From contig JAHHHT010000017.1 in the NCBI GenBank assembly GCA_019359235.1, positions 1-64,000 on the forward strand: a stretch of 64,000 nucleotides of DNA, written 5' to 3'. Made by a program: the position numbers and the translations under genes. Source of the DNA: Oscillatoria princeps RMCB-10 (lineage in GTDB: Bacteria > Cyanobacteriota > Cyanobacteriia > Cyanobacteriales > Oscillatoriaceae). Under the pieces are notes generated by a model. That model saw nothing but the letters and a program-made list of their open reading frames with translations. It was not told the origin of the DNA and searched no databases. Positions 18,263 through 26,209 of this stretch are shown piece by piece; the stretch's first letter is position 1; every line of letters starts with the position of its first letter.

Positions 18263-18860
18263 ATTTTAATCGCGCTATACAAATAGGGTTATCTGGAAAG
18301 CAAATTGACCGCTCTAATCCATTAGGTGCAGCGGTTGTTGGAATCCTACCGGAATGAAGGGTAGCGATCCGGATTATTTTTAAAGATAAAAATTTGCCTC
18401 GCAGAGTTGTATAAATTCTACCGGCATTCGCGAAAGCTATCCGGATTTTTTGCCCGGAAATATTTGCCGGCACTGAGGGGTTGGCCCCTGCAATTTTAAC
18501 GAGTCAGATGCAACCGGGAGTGATATCGCGGGTTGGCGGGTGGTGCCAGCCGCACCTTCTCCCTCCGTCCGCGCTCTGGGCTGTGGCTGACTCGACGCTC
18601 GCCATCTCCTCCGGCGTCCGCGCAGAGAGCCGGCACACCAGCCGGTCAATCTGGCGCTCGCTGGCGGAAAGGCATTGCCGCCCGCCAGCCGAACTGTAGC
18701 ATTGAGGCGGGGCGGGAACGCGCAGGGCGCGCCAGTCTTTGCGGCTGCGCAACTGGGGATTTCCCACCCGATGGAAGTCTGTCAGGTAGAGAGAGTGGCA
18801 AAAGGAAAAACTGTTGATGAAAAACTTGCTAAGCCGGGCATAACAAAAAGCCATGACTGA
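18263..18860. other. No recognised gene; possible short transcript region
   Basis: Several overlapping open frames exist on both strands, none resembling a known protein. Around 18771 an ATG opens MEVCQVERVAKGKTVDEKLA and stops at 18860 just before a good plus-strand terminator. This could be the end of a small gene or an RNA gene. I cannot assign it. Confidence 0.3.
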
Positions 18861-18868
18861 TTCTCTTT

Positions 18869-18900
18869 CAACCCGAGCTCCATCTCGGGTTGATTTTTTA
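18869..18900 (+). terminator. Rho-independent terminator without an assigned gene
   Basis: CAACCCGAG (18869-18877) pairs with CTCGGGTTG (18884-18892), followed by ATTTTTTA. It is oriented to end a plus-strand transcript, yet no plus-strand gene is recognised upstream. Confidence 0.75.
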
Positions 18901-19687
18901 TGCCTGGAGGAGGGAGGCGAGAGAGGAAAAAAGACAAAAATTAGGTAATTTTGTCAGCCAACTAATCCCGCTTTTTTGAGAGCCCCTGGGAGGATGGGTC
19001 GGAAGCGACCGGGCGAGTGAGGCAAGCCCAGATATAATTTTCTGATTTTTGTCTTTTTTACAGCCGCTAGAACCGCCCCTGTTTACAACAAATAGCACAG
19101 CCTATAAATGGAAGGGGCAATTCGCTTACGAGTCAATGACAGAAGTTGAATTGGCAACAAAAATATGGCCAGCTTTAAGAGCGACTGCTTGACTCCATGT
19201 GGCGCTGAAATGTTCCAGGATTTTGAAATTTTTATTGGGGCTATTAAAGAGCAATAAAAAGCCGAACTTTTCGGCACGCGGCGCTTCCGTAAAAAGTGTA
19301 CTTAAACCATATATTTTTAGTGAGTAAAAAGTCTGAATTTTTAATTGTTAAAACATCTGCAGGCAAGCCGGGCCGGGGCAGACTTTCTTAGAAATTATCC
19401 AGCAGCCAAAAATTTATTTTGGGCTGATTTTTTGTCTGGGCAAGCCTGGGTAAGAGGCCGTCCCCCCGCCGGCTCGCGAGATGCCGGCAGCGAAAAGCAG
19501 CGCTTGAGCGCTGGCGCGAAGCAGGTGCGGCGGCGAGCTGCTGGGGTGGTGGCCATCGTCATATAATGTCCGCTCGCACCGGTTTTGTATATATATGCTC
19601 GTAGGGGCGGGCTCACCCGAAATCTTTCTGGTACAGCGAAGGATATAAATAAACCCGCCCCCCCCCCGCCCGACACCCCCGCCCCCA
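18901..19687. other. Intergenic stretch with repeats
   Basis: No gene recognised. A weak hairpin with AGCCAAAAA and TTTTGGGCTGATTTTTTG lies near 19403-19433. A GTAGGGGCGGG...CCCGCCCC element covers 19601-19661, close to the broken 3' end of the exporter gene. Confidence 0.5.
19601..19661. repeat. GTAGGGGCGGG...CCCGCCCC element
   Basis: Left arm GTAGGGGCGGGCTCACCCGA, right arm AAACCCGCCCCC. It is about 27 bases beyond the end of the truncated C39 exporter frame. Confidence 0.65.
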
Positions 19688-20587
19688 TCAGCGATACAAA
19701 AACGGTGCCACCGGACTTGATATGATTTCACAGACGACGATGTAGTGCTTGCCCTCCCAGTGGGCGATCGCAGGCAAGCTCTGTTTCGCCAGCTGGTCGA
19801 GACTGGCTTTCACCGGTCGCGCCGAAAACCCGATGCTTTCCGCCGCAGCGCTCAAACCCCGCAGGGAGGCACCGTTGCGGTCAACATTCGCCAAATCCCG
19901 CAGCCGGTTGACGCTAAAGCGCCTGCCCCAGTAGCGACCGGCCATCACCAAGCACGCCGCACCGCAATCAGAGGCGCTCTGCTGGGCAAAGAAGGGATAG
20001 CGCCGAAAGGAATGCTGCCAAAAATGGCTAATTTGCAGTGTGGGGCTGGGAAAGTAAGCTTTGCTAATCTTTTTCTGATGTTTTGGCTCCGCCGGCTCGG
20101 AGAAATCCGATTTCTTGGAAAAACCGGGTTTTTCCACCGGCTTGCGCACCGGCACCCCCTCCGCCCTCAGCTGCGCGTCTCGCAGCGCTGCCTGCCGGTG
20201 AAGGTACTCCCGGATTTGGGGATATTTGCGCCACAGCTCTTGCAGGCGATCGCTGGGAAGGAAGCCCAGCACCGGCGCATCTTTCGCCGCTCTCACCGAG
20301 TGAGGCGCAAAGGAATCTTCCGGAAATAAAGTCAGCTCTCCGAATGACTCCCCCGCTTGCAGTGAAGCCGGCGAGTTATTGCTGCTGTCGGTTAGCCGGC
20401 ACTTTCCTGTAATGATGATGTATATACCGGGCTCGGCGCTGCCGGACTGCCAGAACTGTTTGAGTGCCGGTGGCTCTAAGAGTTTAATGTGCTGGCGCAC
20501 TTTTGAGAGTTCCCGCTCTGGCAGAGGCTGTCCGAGCGTGTTTGCCAGCAGTTCGCCAGAAACAAAGGGCGCAGATATTTCAACCAT
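19688..20587 (-). pseudogene. Truncated CNBD-C39 peptidase ABC exporter (N-terminal part only)
   Basis: Starts as MVEISAPFVSGELLANTLGQ, with GAGG eight bases before the ATG at 20587. A cyclic-nucleotide-binding-like domain occupies about residues 45-125 (GIYIIITGKCRLTDSS; GESFGELTLFPEDSFAPHSV). A C39 peptidase domain begins at FFAQQSASDCGAACLVMAGR with its catalytic Cys and includes HWEGKHYIVV with the catalytic His. Family members continue with the third catalytic residue, six membrane helices and an ABC ATPase, forming a peptide-processing exporter. Here the frame leaves the homology after IVVCE and stops 13 residues later at 19688. About 600 residues are missing, so export activity is not expected. 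It is second in an operon after an HTH gene that ends 10 bases upstream. Confidence 0.8.
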
Positions 20588-20597
20588 AAATGCAACC

Positions 20598-21224
20598 TCA
20601 GCTGATAGAATTGAACGGCCACAGCCCTGCCAGTTCTGGCGCATCAGCGGCGGTCAAGTCGCCAATCACCAGGTGGGTGCCGGTCTGCGGCGCAGTCTCC
20701 TCAGCTGGGGCGGGTTGCGATCGCGTAGACAGCCCTGAGTTTTTCAGCAGCCGGCTGATGTGGCGATCGCTCAGTTCAATGCCAAACTCTTTCGCCAAAT
20801 GCTTGCCCAGCCATTGCGCCGTCCACCGGCGAAATGCGTAGCCAAACTCCCTCGGACTCTGGCAAACCAGCTGTTTCAGCCGCTGCAGGTATTCTTCACT
20901 CACTGTTTTGGGCCGGCCAATCGGGGTGTCATTCCAGCAGTGAGCCAAGCCCGCCCCAGCCATGAAAATCCAGTGCCGCGCTGTCCCCTGAGAGCACCCC
21001 AGCGCTTTGCAGATTTGGGTTTGCGATTTACCCTCATCTGCCATCAGCATAATTTGGATGCGCTGGCGGTATTTCTCTGGCAAATCGTCTTGCAGACTTT
21101 TGTGCAGCAGTTTGCGCTGAAATGGGGTCAGCAACTGGCGCTGACTGCGGGATGAAGCGACGAGATCGCCGCTGGCGGGCGAATTGCTCCTGCCGGTGTC
21201 GGATTCAGAAAGATGGCGTGACAT
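20598..21224 (-). CDS. Helix-turn-helix protein resembling IS630-type DNA-binding domains
   Basis: About 208 residues. The core KYRQRIQIMLMADEGKSQTQ, ICKALGCSQGTARHWI is a helix-turn-helix of the type that starts IS630-family transposases; a second winged-helix segment follows (LGKHLAKEFGIELSDRHISR, LLKNSGLS). The DDE catalytic domain of a transposase is absent, so it is more likely a regulator or a domesticated DNA-binding fragment. It lies 10 bases upstream of the C39 exporter start, on the same strand; this pairing suggests control of, or cotranscription with, the exporter (inference). ATG 21224 (MSRHLSESD) is chosen; a TTG six bases upstream is possible. No strong ribosome-binding site is seen. 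Confidence 0.72.
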   Translation of the reverse strand: MSRHLSESDTGRSNSPASGDLVASSRSQRQLLTPFQRKLLHKSLQDDLPEKYRQRIQIMLMADEGKSQTQICKALGCSQGTARHWIFMAGAGLAHCWNDTPIGRPKTVSEEYLQRLKQLVCQSPREFGYAFRRWTAQWLGKHLAKEFGIELSDRHISRLLKNSGLSTRSQPAPAEETAPQTGTHLVIGDLTAADAPELAGLWPFNSIS

Positions 21225-21639
21225 AAGCAAGTATACAGATAGGATTTGCGCCAGGAATTGAGCTAAATAGATGAGTGGAGATCCCTAACTTGCCCGGGTT
21301 AAAATCTGAGACTCCGCTTTAAACGGGTTGCGCTTCTGTTTACCTGTCAGACTCAATTGCACGATTTATGCGAATTTTTACAAAACTTAATATTCTGCCG
21401 GCACAAGCTTGTTTTGCGGGCTTATCAGTTTCCGCGCCACTGGCTGCCATCCATCGCACATTTTTGTTACGCTGTCAATGAGTAATTTTTCACAGCAACC
21501 GGCGCTGCTCCCGTTTTGTCGTTTCTGGCTGTCTGCCGGCACCCCGTACCGGACTGCGCCAGCGACTCTGCAAGCGGCTCTCAGTGGGAACTGTTGAGCC
21601 GGCACGCTCGAACACGCCGGCCTCACCCAAAAGCGATTC
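21225..21639. other. Intergenic, no gene seen
   Basis: Upstream region of the HTH gene. Short open frames here have no protein-like features. No clear promoter could be assigned by eye. Confidence 0.4.
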
Positions 21640-21731
21640 TATAGCGTCGGATGAGTGAGGTACTGAGAAACCCGGTTTCTTTAAGAAACCGGGTTTCTGG
21701 AGTGTGCTTCATCCAACTGAAAACCGCTATA
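21640..21731. repeat. MITE-like element, family A, reverse orientation
   Basis: TATAGCGTCGGATGAGTGAG at the left, CATCCAACTGAAAACCGCTATA-type sequence at the right, and core AGAAACCCGGTTTCTTT/AAGAAACCGGGTTTCT. It reads opposite to the copy at 9329-9424. Confidence 0.85.
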
Positions 21732-21881
21732 GTTCTTTGAATTGTAGATTTCCGATTGGGTATTTTGCATTATAAACGCTTGTTTGGCTAGCTCCGATGT
21801 GGCGCTAAATATTTTGTCCTTCCACAAGCCGAGCCGTAATGTACAATTAAGATACAAGCAAAAAGTTACATCCCAACTTGA

Positions 21882-22808
21882 ATGACAAGATTCGTCCATG
21901 ACCAATTCGCCAAGCAATATCTCAAAGAGCTATTAAGCCCTATGGGTCAAGTAGAAACCAGCCGGGATATGGCGGGAGAAGTCCGGCAAATCGATGTTTG
22001 GTTTGCCCCCTCATCCCAACAGCCGGCAGCCGTGGCGGAAACCCTGGGCTTGCTGGGAAAATTTGCGGCAACACCGGCAGTCTTTGAGCCTTTCCGCAAT
22101 GCAGTTACGCCGGCGCACGTTCGCAGCTGCATGAGCAAACTTTTCCAGTTTTATGTCGAATTAGAGCGCAGCCGGGAGAGTGGCCGCATTGCCGAGGCAG
22201 ACTTACCGCAGCTCTGGATACTGTCTCCTACTGTTTCCGCCTCAATCTTAGAAGGCTTTGGCGCTATACCCGCCCCAGCTAACTGGATGAGCGGGGTTTA
22301 TTTTGTCCCCACCTCTTTCAAAACAGCAATTGTCGCCATTCACCAACTGCCGCGCACCCCAGAAACCCTGTGGGTGAGGGTTTTAGGTAAGGGAAACGTT
22401 CAAAAACAGGCGATTGCTGAGCTGAAAGCCCTTCCAAAAGATAACCCGTTCCGCTTCAATGCGCTAGAATTGCTGTATAACCTGCGAACGATTTTAGAAG
22501 TCCGTCAAGACTTAGATCAAGAAGACCGGGAGTTAATTATGGAACTGTCACCTCTTTATTTGCAAAGGCTGGAAGATGCCACGCGAGCCGGTGTCCAGGA
22601 AGGAATCCAGCAGGGCCTACAGCAGGGCGTCCAGGAAGGTCAGCGCCTGATGGTTGAGAGCATGCTTCAGGTCAAGTTTGGGGATCTCGATGAGGAATTG
22701 TCCCAAATTATTGAGCCTTTGATACAGCTCGAACCTCTGGAACGCACACAACTCATCATGCTGCTCAACCGGGAAGAACTCTTAGCTAGGTTCAGCCGGC
22801 AACAATAA
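21882..22808 (+). CDS. Rpn-family/DUF4351-like putative nuclease
   Basis: A 308-residue protein opening MTRFVHDQFAKQYLKELLSP, the start typical of cyanobacterial Rpn-like PD-(D/E)XK proteins, with EVRQIDVWFAP as the likely metal-binding strand. The middle part (NPFRFNALELLYNLRTILEV) precedes a repeat of GIQQGLQQGVQEGQ heptad-like residues. The C-terminus (MLQVKFGDLDEELSQIIEPL) matches DUF4351. Relatives are proposed to promote recombination or to be transposase-derived; no direct function is known. It lies 86 bases upstream of the Uma2 gene in the same direction. ATG 21882 is the first in frame and fits the family start. Confidence 0.7.
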   Translation: MTRFVHDQFAKQYLKELLSPMGQVETSRDMAGEVRQIDVWFAPSSQQPAAVAETLGLLGKFAATPAVFEPFRNAVTPAHVRSCMSKLFQFYVELERSRESGRIAEADLPQLWILSPTVSASILEGFGAIPAPANWMSGVYFVPTSFKTAIVAIHQLPRTPETLWVRVLGKGNVQKQAIAELKALPKDNPFRFNALELLYNLRTILEVRQDLDQEDRELIMELSPLYLQRLEDATRAGVQEGIQQGLQQGVQEGQRLMVESMLQVKFGDLDEELSQIIEPLIQLEPLERTQLIMLLNREELLARFSRQQ

Positions 22809-22894
22809 CCGGCTCTGCGATAAACTGTAGGGGCGGGTCAAATGCGCCCCTCACTCCTATTCAGAAGCAGTCATCCCAAGGGAGGCACACCAGC

Positions 22895-23608
22895 ATGGTA
22901 CAGCAACTTGAAACGCCGGCAAAACCAGAAATCATCTACCCCGAAAGCGACGGTCAACCAATGGCAGACAACACGATACAGTTTCGCTGGATTGTAACAG
23001 TTAAAGAAAATTTGGAACTCCTGCTGGCGGCTGTCGCTGATGTGTTTGTCGCCGGCGACCTTTTATGGTATCCTGTGCAGGGAAGTCTCCACCGGCAAGC
23101 CCCGGATGTTATGGTTGTCTTTGGCAGACCCAAAGGCGACCGGCGCTCCTACAAGCAATGGGAAGAAAACAACATCCCCCCACAGGTGGTTTTTGAAATC
23201 CTCTCCCCTGGCAACCTAGCTAAAGAGATGGCAAAGAAACTCCTGTTTTATCAGCGCTATGGAGTGGAGGAATATTACATCTACAACCCAGACACGGTGG
23301 AATTGACCGGCTTGCTGCGTTCTGGGGATTGGTTAGAGCCGGTGGAGGAGATTAATGGTTGGGTCAGCCCCCTTCTGGGCATACGCTTTGAGCTCAAAGA
23401 AGGCTCCCTCCAGATTTATCGCCCCGACGGTGAGCGGTTTTTAACATTCCCGGAACTGGAGCAGCGGGCGCGAGAAGCCGAGCAGCGAGCCGAGCTTGAG
23501 CGCCAGCGAGCCGAGCAAGCCGAACAGCGAGCCGAGCAGGCGGAAGCCCGCATACAAGCCTTGTCAGCTCGATTGCGGGAATTGGGGATAGATCCCGAGC
23601 AAGTGTGA
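22895..23608 (+). CDS. Uma2-family (DUF820) nuclease-fold protein with coiled-coil tail
   Basis: A 237-residue protein. The PD-(D/E)XK core shows APDVMVVFG and VVFEILSPGN, then KKLLFYQRYGVEEYYIYNPD, which are the standard Uma2 blocks. The last 60 residues are a highly charged coiled coil (repeats of EQRAEQAE), encoded by repetitive DNA at 23458-23545. Uma2 proteins are abundant in cyanobacteria and their role is unclear; restriction-like or transposon-related activity has been suggested. It may be cotranscribed with the Rpn-like gene upstream. Ends before a MITE. Confidence 0.88.
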   Translation: MVQQLETPAKPEIIYPESDGQPMADNTIQFRWIVTVKENLELLLAAVADVFVAGDLLWYPVQGSLHRQAPDVMVVFGRPKGDRRSYKQWEENNIPPQVVFEILSPGNLAKEMAKKLLFYQRYGVEEYYIYNPDTVELTGLLRSGDWLEPVEEINGWVSPLLGIRFELKEGSLQIYRPDGERFLTFPELEQRAREAEQRAELERQRAEQAEQRAEQAEARIQALSARLRELGIDPEQV

Positions 23609-23763
23609 TGCTAGCCGGTGAGGTGAGGGGCACTATTGCAGTGCCCCACCGGCACTCTGGGGCGCATCTGAAATACTAATTTTGGATTTTGGATTTTGGA
23701 TTAAAAACCCCGGCATCAAGAGGGTTTCGTCGGGCGGAAAAAATACTATCTATCTCAACTTGG

Positions 23764-23856
23764 GCAGGACTTAGGCAAAGCCTCTATCTGTAGGGTGGGG
23801 AGCGCGATAGCGTAACCGGCACCACACCACGTTAAGTGTCGCTGCGTAAGTCCTGC
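23764..23856. repeat. MITE-like element, family C
   Basis: A 93-bp element with terminal repeats GCAGGACTTAGGCA and TGCGTAAGTCCTGC. The interior contains CTATCTGTAGGGTGGGGAGC and CGCGATAGCGTAAC; the copy at 29444-29541 has the same interior in the other orientation. Confidence 0.85.
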
Positions 23857-23924
23857 TGGTATTGCAACTCACCGGCTCGGTTTAAGGACGCCGGCACAAT
23901 TCAAGGTAACACAGCCGACCTCAT

Positions 23925-23953
23925 AAACCAGGGTTGTTAAATAACCCTGGTTT
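23925..23953. terminator. Hairpin between convergent genes
   Basis: AAACCAGGGTT pairs with AACCCTGGTTT around a 7-base loop. It sits between the 3' ends of the Uma2 gene and glsB copy 1 and could end either message, though the T-run is weak. Confidence 0.5.
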
Positions 23954-23984
23954 CTTGATGTTCAGTTTGTTTATGTCTGCCTAC

Positions 23985-24257
23985 TTAGTGATAGGCTCGC
24001 CGGTTGAACATGTGCCAGAGCCAGATAGCAATCAGTGAACCTATGACAGCGACAAAAAGACCGGGAAGGCTAAACGCAGTCGCCGTCAGCTGCAGAGAGC
24101 CTGTTTGCAGGAAAGTCATCAGGGTTCCGCCCAGGAAAGCGCCTATAATGCCCAGCACCATTGTGGAAAGAATGCCGCCGCCTTGATATCCCGGATAGAT
24201 GGCTTTAGCGAGGGCACCGGCAAGTAAGCCTAAAATGATCCAAGCAAGAAGATTCAT
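23985..24257 (-). CDS. GlsB/YeaQ/YmgE family membrane protein, copy 1
   Basis: A 90-residue transglycosylase-associated-type protein of the inner membrane. Three hydrophobic helices are visible: LLAWIILGLLAGALAKAIYP, a Gly-rich ILSTMVLGIIGAFLGGTLMT, and LPGLFVAVIGSLIAIWLWHM, with the conserved GYQGGGILSTM loop. Members are small stress-linked membrane proteins of unknown mechanism. It differs from copy 2 (25479-25751) at only a few residues, and the upstream DNA is also nearly identical, so this is a recent segmental duplication. It is divergent from the collapsed HEAT gene that follows. Confidence 0.9.
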   Translation of the reverse strand: MNLLAWIILGLLAGALAKAIYPGYQGGGILSTMVLGIIGAFLGGTLMTFLQTGSLQLTATAFSLPGLFVAVIGSLIAIWLWHMFNRRAYH

Positions 24258-24726
24258 GGTTTAGAGTCCTTGACTGTCTGTCGCTCATGTCTCTCACGTT
24301 TCAACCCTAGCACTGCAAGCTCTAGTGTGGCTTCTGCCCAAGGATATAAGCTGAAAGATAGAGTGCCGGTGGGCTATAGCGATTCGTTATTGAGGAGTGA
24401 AGATTATTTTTTTATAAACTGCCGCCGTTCCGGTTACGCCAAGTAAACTCTTTTCTTTCCTTGGCGCACAGGCGCGTCTTGGCAGTTCCTTAAAAAAAGA
24501 ATTTCACAAATCGAGAACAGACTCTTGCAAAGATGAATGCTGCGAGCTACGATATTCGGAATTCCCGCTTGGCAAGTGGGTGCACCTTTGTTATACCGGC
24601 ATTTGTGGGGACGGCTGAAGCCCAGATGCGCGTTTCGCCGGTGTCCATCCCTTCTGCCACCGGCACCCCTGTCAATCGCCCCCCGCCCGACTTTCCCACA
24701 AAACCGATTGACAAAACACAAATTGT

Positions 24727-24933
24727 ATGCTAAAAAATATTCTGGGGCTGCTGGCAGATAGCGATTCTGGGGTGCGTTCGAGCGCCGCATGGACGCTGGG
24801 CGAGTTAGGCAACGCCACAGAGTCGGTGCTGCTTGGGCTGCAGGAGCTGCTGGCAGATAAGGATTCTAATGTGCGCCGCAGCGCCGCAGAAGCGCTGGCA
24901 AAATTGGGCCATCCTCCTTCTGAGCCGGTTTAG
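24727..24933 (+). pseudogene. NACHT-HEAT gene collapsed by internal deletion
   Basis: Its first six codons (MLKNIL) and upstream DNA match the start of the 922-residue NACHT-HEAT gene at 26210. At the seventh codon the frame jumps into the C-terminal HEAT repeats (GLLADSDSGVRSSAAWTLGE) and ends with the same RRSAAEALAKLGHP tail. The deletion kept the reading frame, leaving a 68-residue protein of about two HEAT units. CTG-containing short homology lies at the junction. It has lost signal, membrane and NTPase parts. It may be translated, as its start region is unchanged, but a function is not evident. Confidence 0.75.
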
Positions 24934-25013
24934 CTATTCGCTTTAGAATCGGGTTCACCGGCACCACTTCCCCCCGATAAGGAAGGTATAGCAGTAGCCA
25001 CTTAGATTAGGAC

Positions 25014-25072
25014 ACGCTTGACAGGCGTTAGCGTAGCGGCGCGTCAGCGCGACGCCTGTCCTACGCCTTATA
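25014..25072. repeat. GACGCCTGTCCTACG-type repeat
   Basis: ACAGGCGTTAGCGTAGCGGC...GACGCCTGTCCTACGCC. It belongs to the family seen at 29124-29153, 31319-31343 and 32461-32535. Confidence 0.55.
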
Positions 25073-25085
25073 TCCGTAGGGCACA

Positions 25086-25266
25086 TGTTAATGCAGCCGG
25101 TCAACAAGCTTATGCAGCCGGTCAACATGCCAATGCAGCCGGTCAACAAGCTTATGCAGCCAGTCAACAAGCTTATGCAGCCGGTCAACAAGCTTATGCA
25201 GCCGGTCAACAAGCTTATGCAGCCGGTCAACAAGCTTATGCAGCCGGTCAACAAGCTTATGCAGCC
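25086..25266. repeat. 21-bp minisatellite, about 8 units
   Basis: Unit CAACAAGCTTATGCAGCCGGT, with small variants. Because 21 is a multiple of three and no unit has a stop, long frames run through it on both strands (MQPVNKL, AYAAGQQ, SLLTGCI heptapeptides). I regard these as by-products rather than genes. Confidence 0.9.
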
Positions 25267-25478
25267 GATAGGATTAGGTTTTTCTGCAGATATTATCAGA
25301 CTGTTTCGTGCGCGGGAAGGCTTCTCCCACAGTGGGAGACGGGTTATACAGCAATAGACACCTCAGTAATGGACACGGCACCGGCACCCATTGCTCATCT
25401 CTTCAACTCCATTGCTATACCATTGGGAAATCTTGCGGTGACAGGCTCCCCGCCTGTCCCACAAGTCACAGCCTCGGT

Positions 25479-25751
25479 TTAGTGATAGGCTCGCCGGTTG
25501 TACATGTGCCACAGCCAGATAGCAATCAGTGAGCCGATGACAGCGACAAAAAGACCGGGAAGGCTAAACGCAGTCGCCGTCAGCTGCAGACTTCCTGTTT
25601 GCAGGAAAGTCATCAGGGTTCCGCCCAAGAACGCCCCGATAATGCCCAGCACCATTGTGGAAAGAATGTTTCCCCCTTGATATCCCGGATAGATGGCTTT
25701 AGCAATGGCACCGGCAAGTAAGCCTAAAATAATCCAAGCCAGAAGATTCAT
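25479..25751 (-). CDS. GlsB/YeaQ/YmgE family membrane protein, copy 2
   Basis: A 90-residue, three-helix inner-membrane protein, almost identical to copy 1: among the visible changes are AIAK for ALAK, NILST for GILST and MYNRR for MFNRR. The conserved loop GYQGG and the Gly-zipper helix are kept. Both copies carry the same upstream region (TTTAGAGTCCTTGACTGTCT), so they are probably regulated alike. It is transcribed away from the NACHT-HEAT gene, and the pair was duplicated as a unit. Function is not established beyond the stress-associated family name. Confidence 0.9.
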   Translation of the reverse strand: MNLLAWIILGLLAGAIAKAIYPGYQGGNILSTMVLGIIGAFLGGTLMTFLQTGSLQLTATAFSLPGLFVAVIGSLIAIWLWHMYNRRAYH

Positions 25752-26209
25752 AGTTTAGAGTCCTTGACTGTCTGTCGCTAATGTCTCTCACGTTTCAACC
25801 CTAGCACCGCAAGCTCTAGCGTGTCTTCTGCCAAAAGATATAAACGCCGGGATAGAGTGACGGTGGGCTATAGGGGGTCGTTCTTTAGGAGGAAAATTTT
25901 TTGTATTTTCTTAAAAAAAGTATTTCACAAATCAACAGCGAACCTCTATCCCCCGCCTTCCTAGAAAATCAGAAGCTGACCATTAAGCAATTCGGACGCA
26001 CAGACTATTGCAAAGAGCAATGCTCCGAGCTACCATATTCGGAATTCCCGCTTGGCAAGTGGGTGCACCTTACAAATGCCGGCATTTGTCGGGACGGCTG
26101 AAGCGCTGGTGCGCCAGCGCCGGCGTCCATCCCTTCTGCCACCGGCACCCCTGTCAATAACCTCCCCGCCCGGATTTCCCACAAAACCGATTGACAAAAC
26201 ACAAATTGT

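Larger units (their letters stand above)
23985..24940. repeat. Duplicated segment, copy 1 (glsB + collapsed NACHT-HEAT)
   Basis: Matches 25479-26219 across glsB, its leader and the leader of the NACHT gene, then jumps to the 3' end of the HEAT region (about 28700-28990). Both copies share distinctive leader text such as TTCGGAATTCCCGCTTGGCA and ACAAAACACAAATTGTATGC. Confidence 0.85.

Noticed and set aside
18484-18860. RNase P RNA, tmRNA or 6S RNA
   Set aside because: Conserved motifs of these RNAs that I could look for by eye were not found.
20598-21224. Intact IS630 transposase
   Set aside because: Only the DNA-binding part is present; there is no DDE catalytic domain and no terminal repeats or TA duplication seen.
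25086-25266. Possible CRISPR array
   Set aside because: Units are contiguous 21-mers with no unique spacers and no cas genes nearby.
25018-25482. Long open frames through the 21-bp repeat, such as a 154-residue Ala/Gln-rich protein
   Set aside because: The unit is a multiple of three without stops, so frames open on both strands by construction; no ribosome-binding site or family features.
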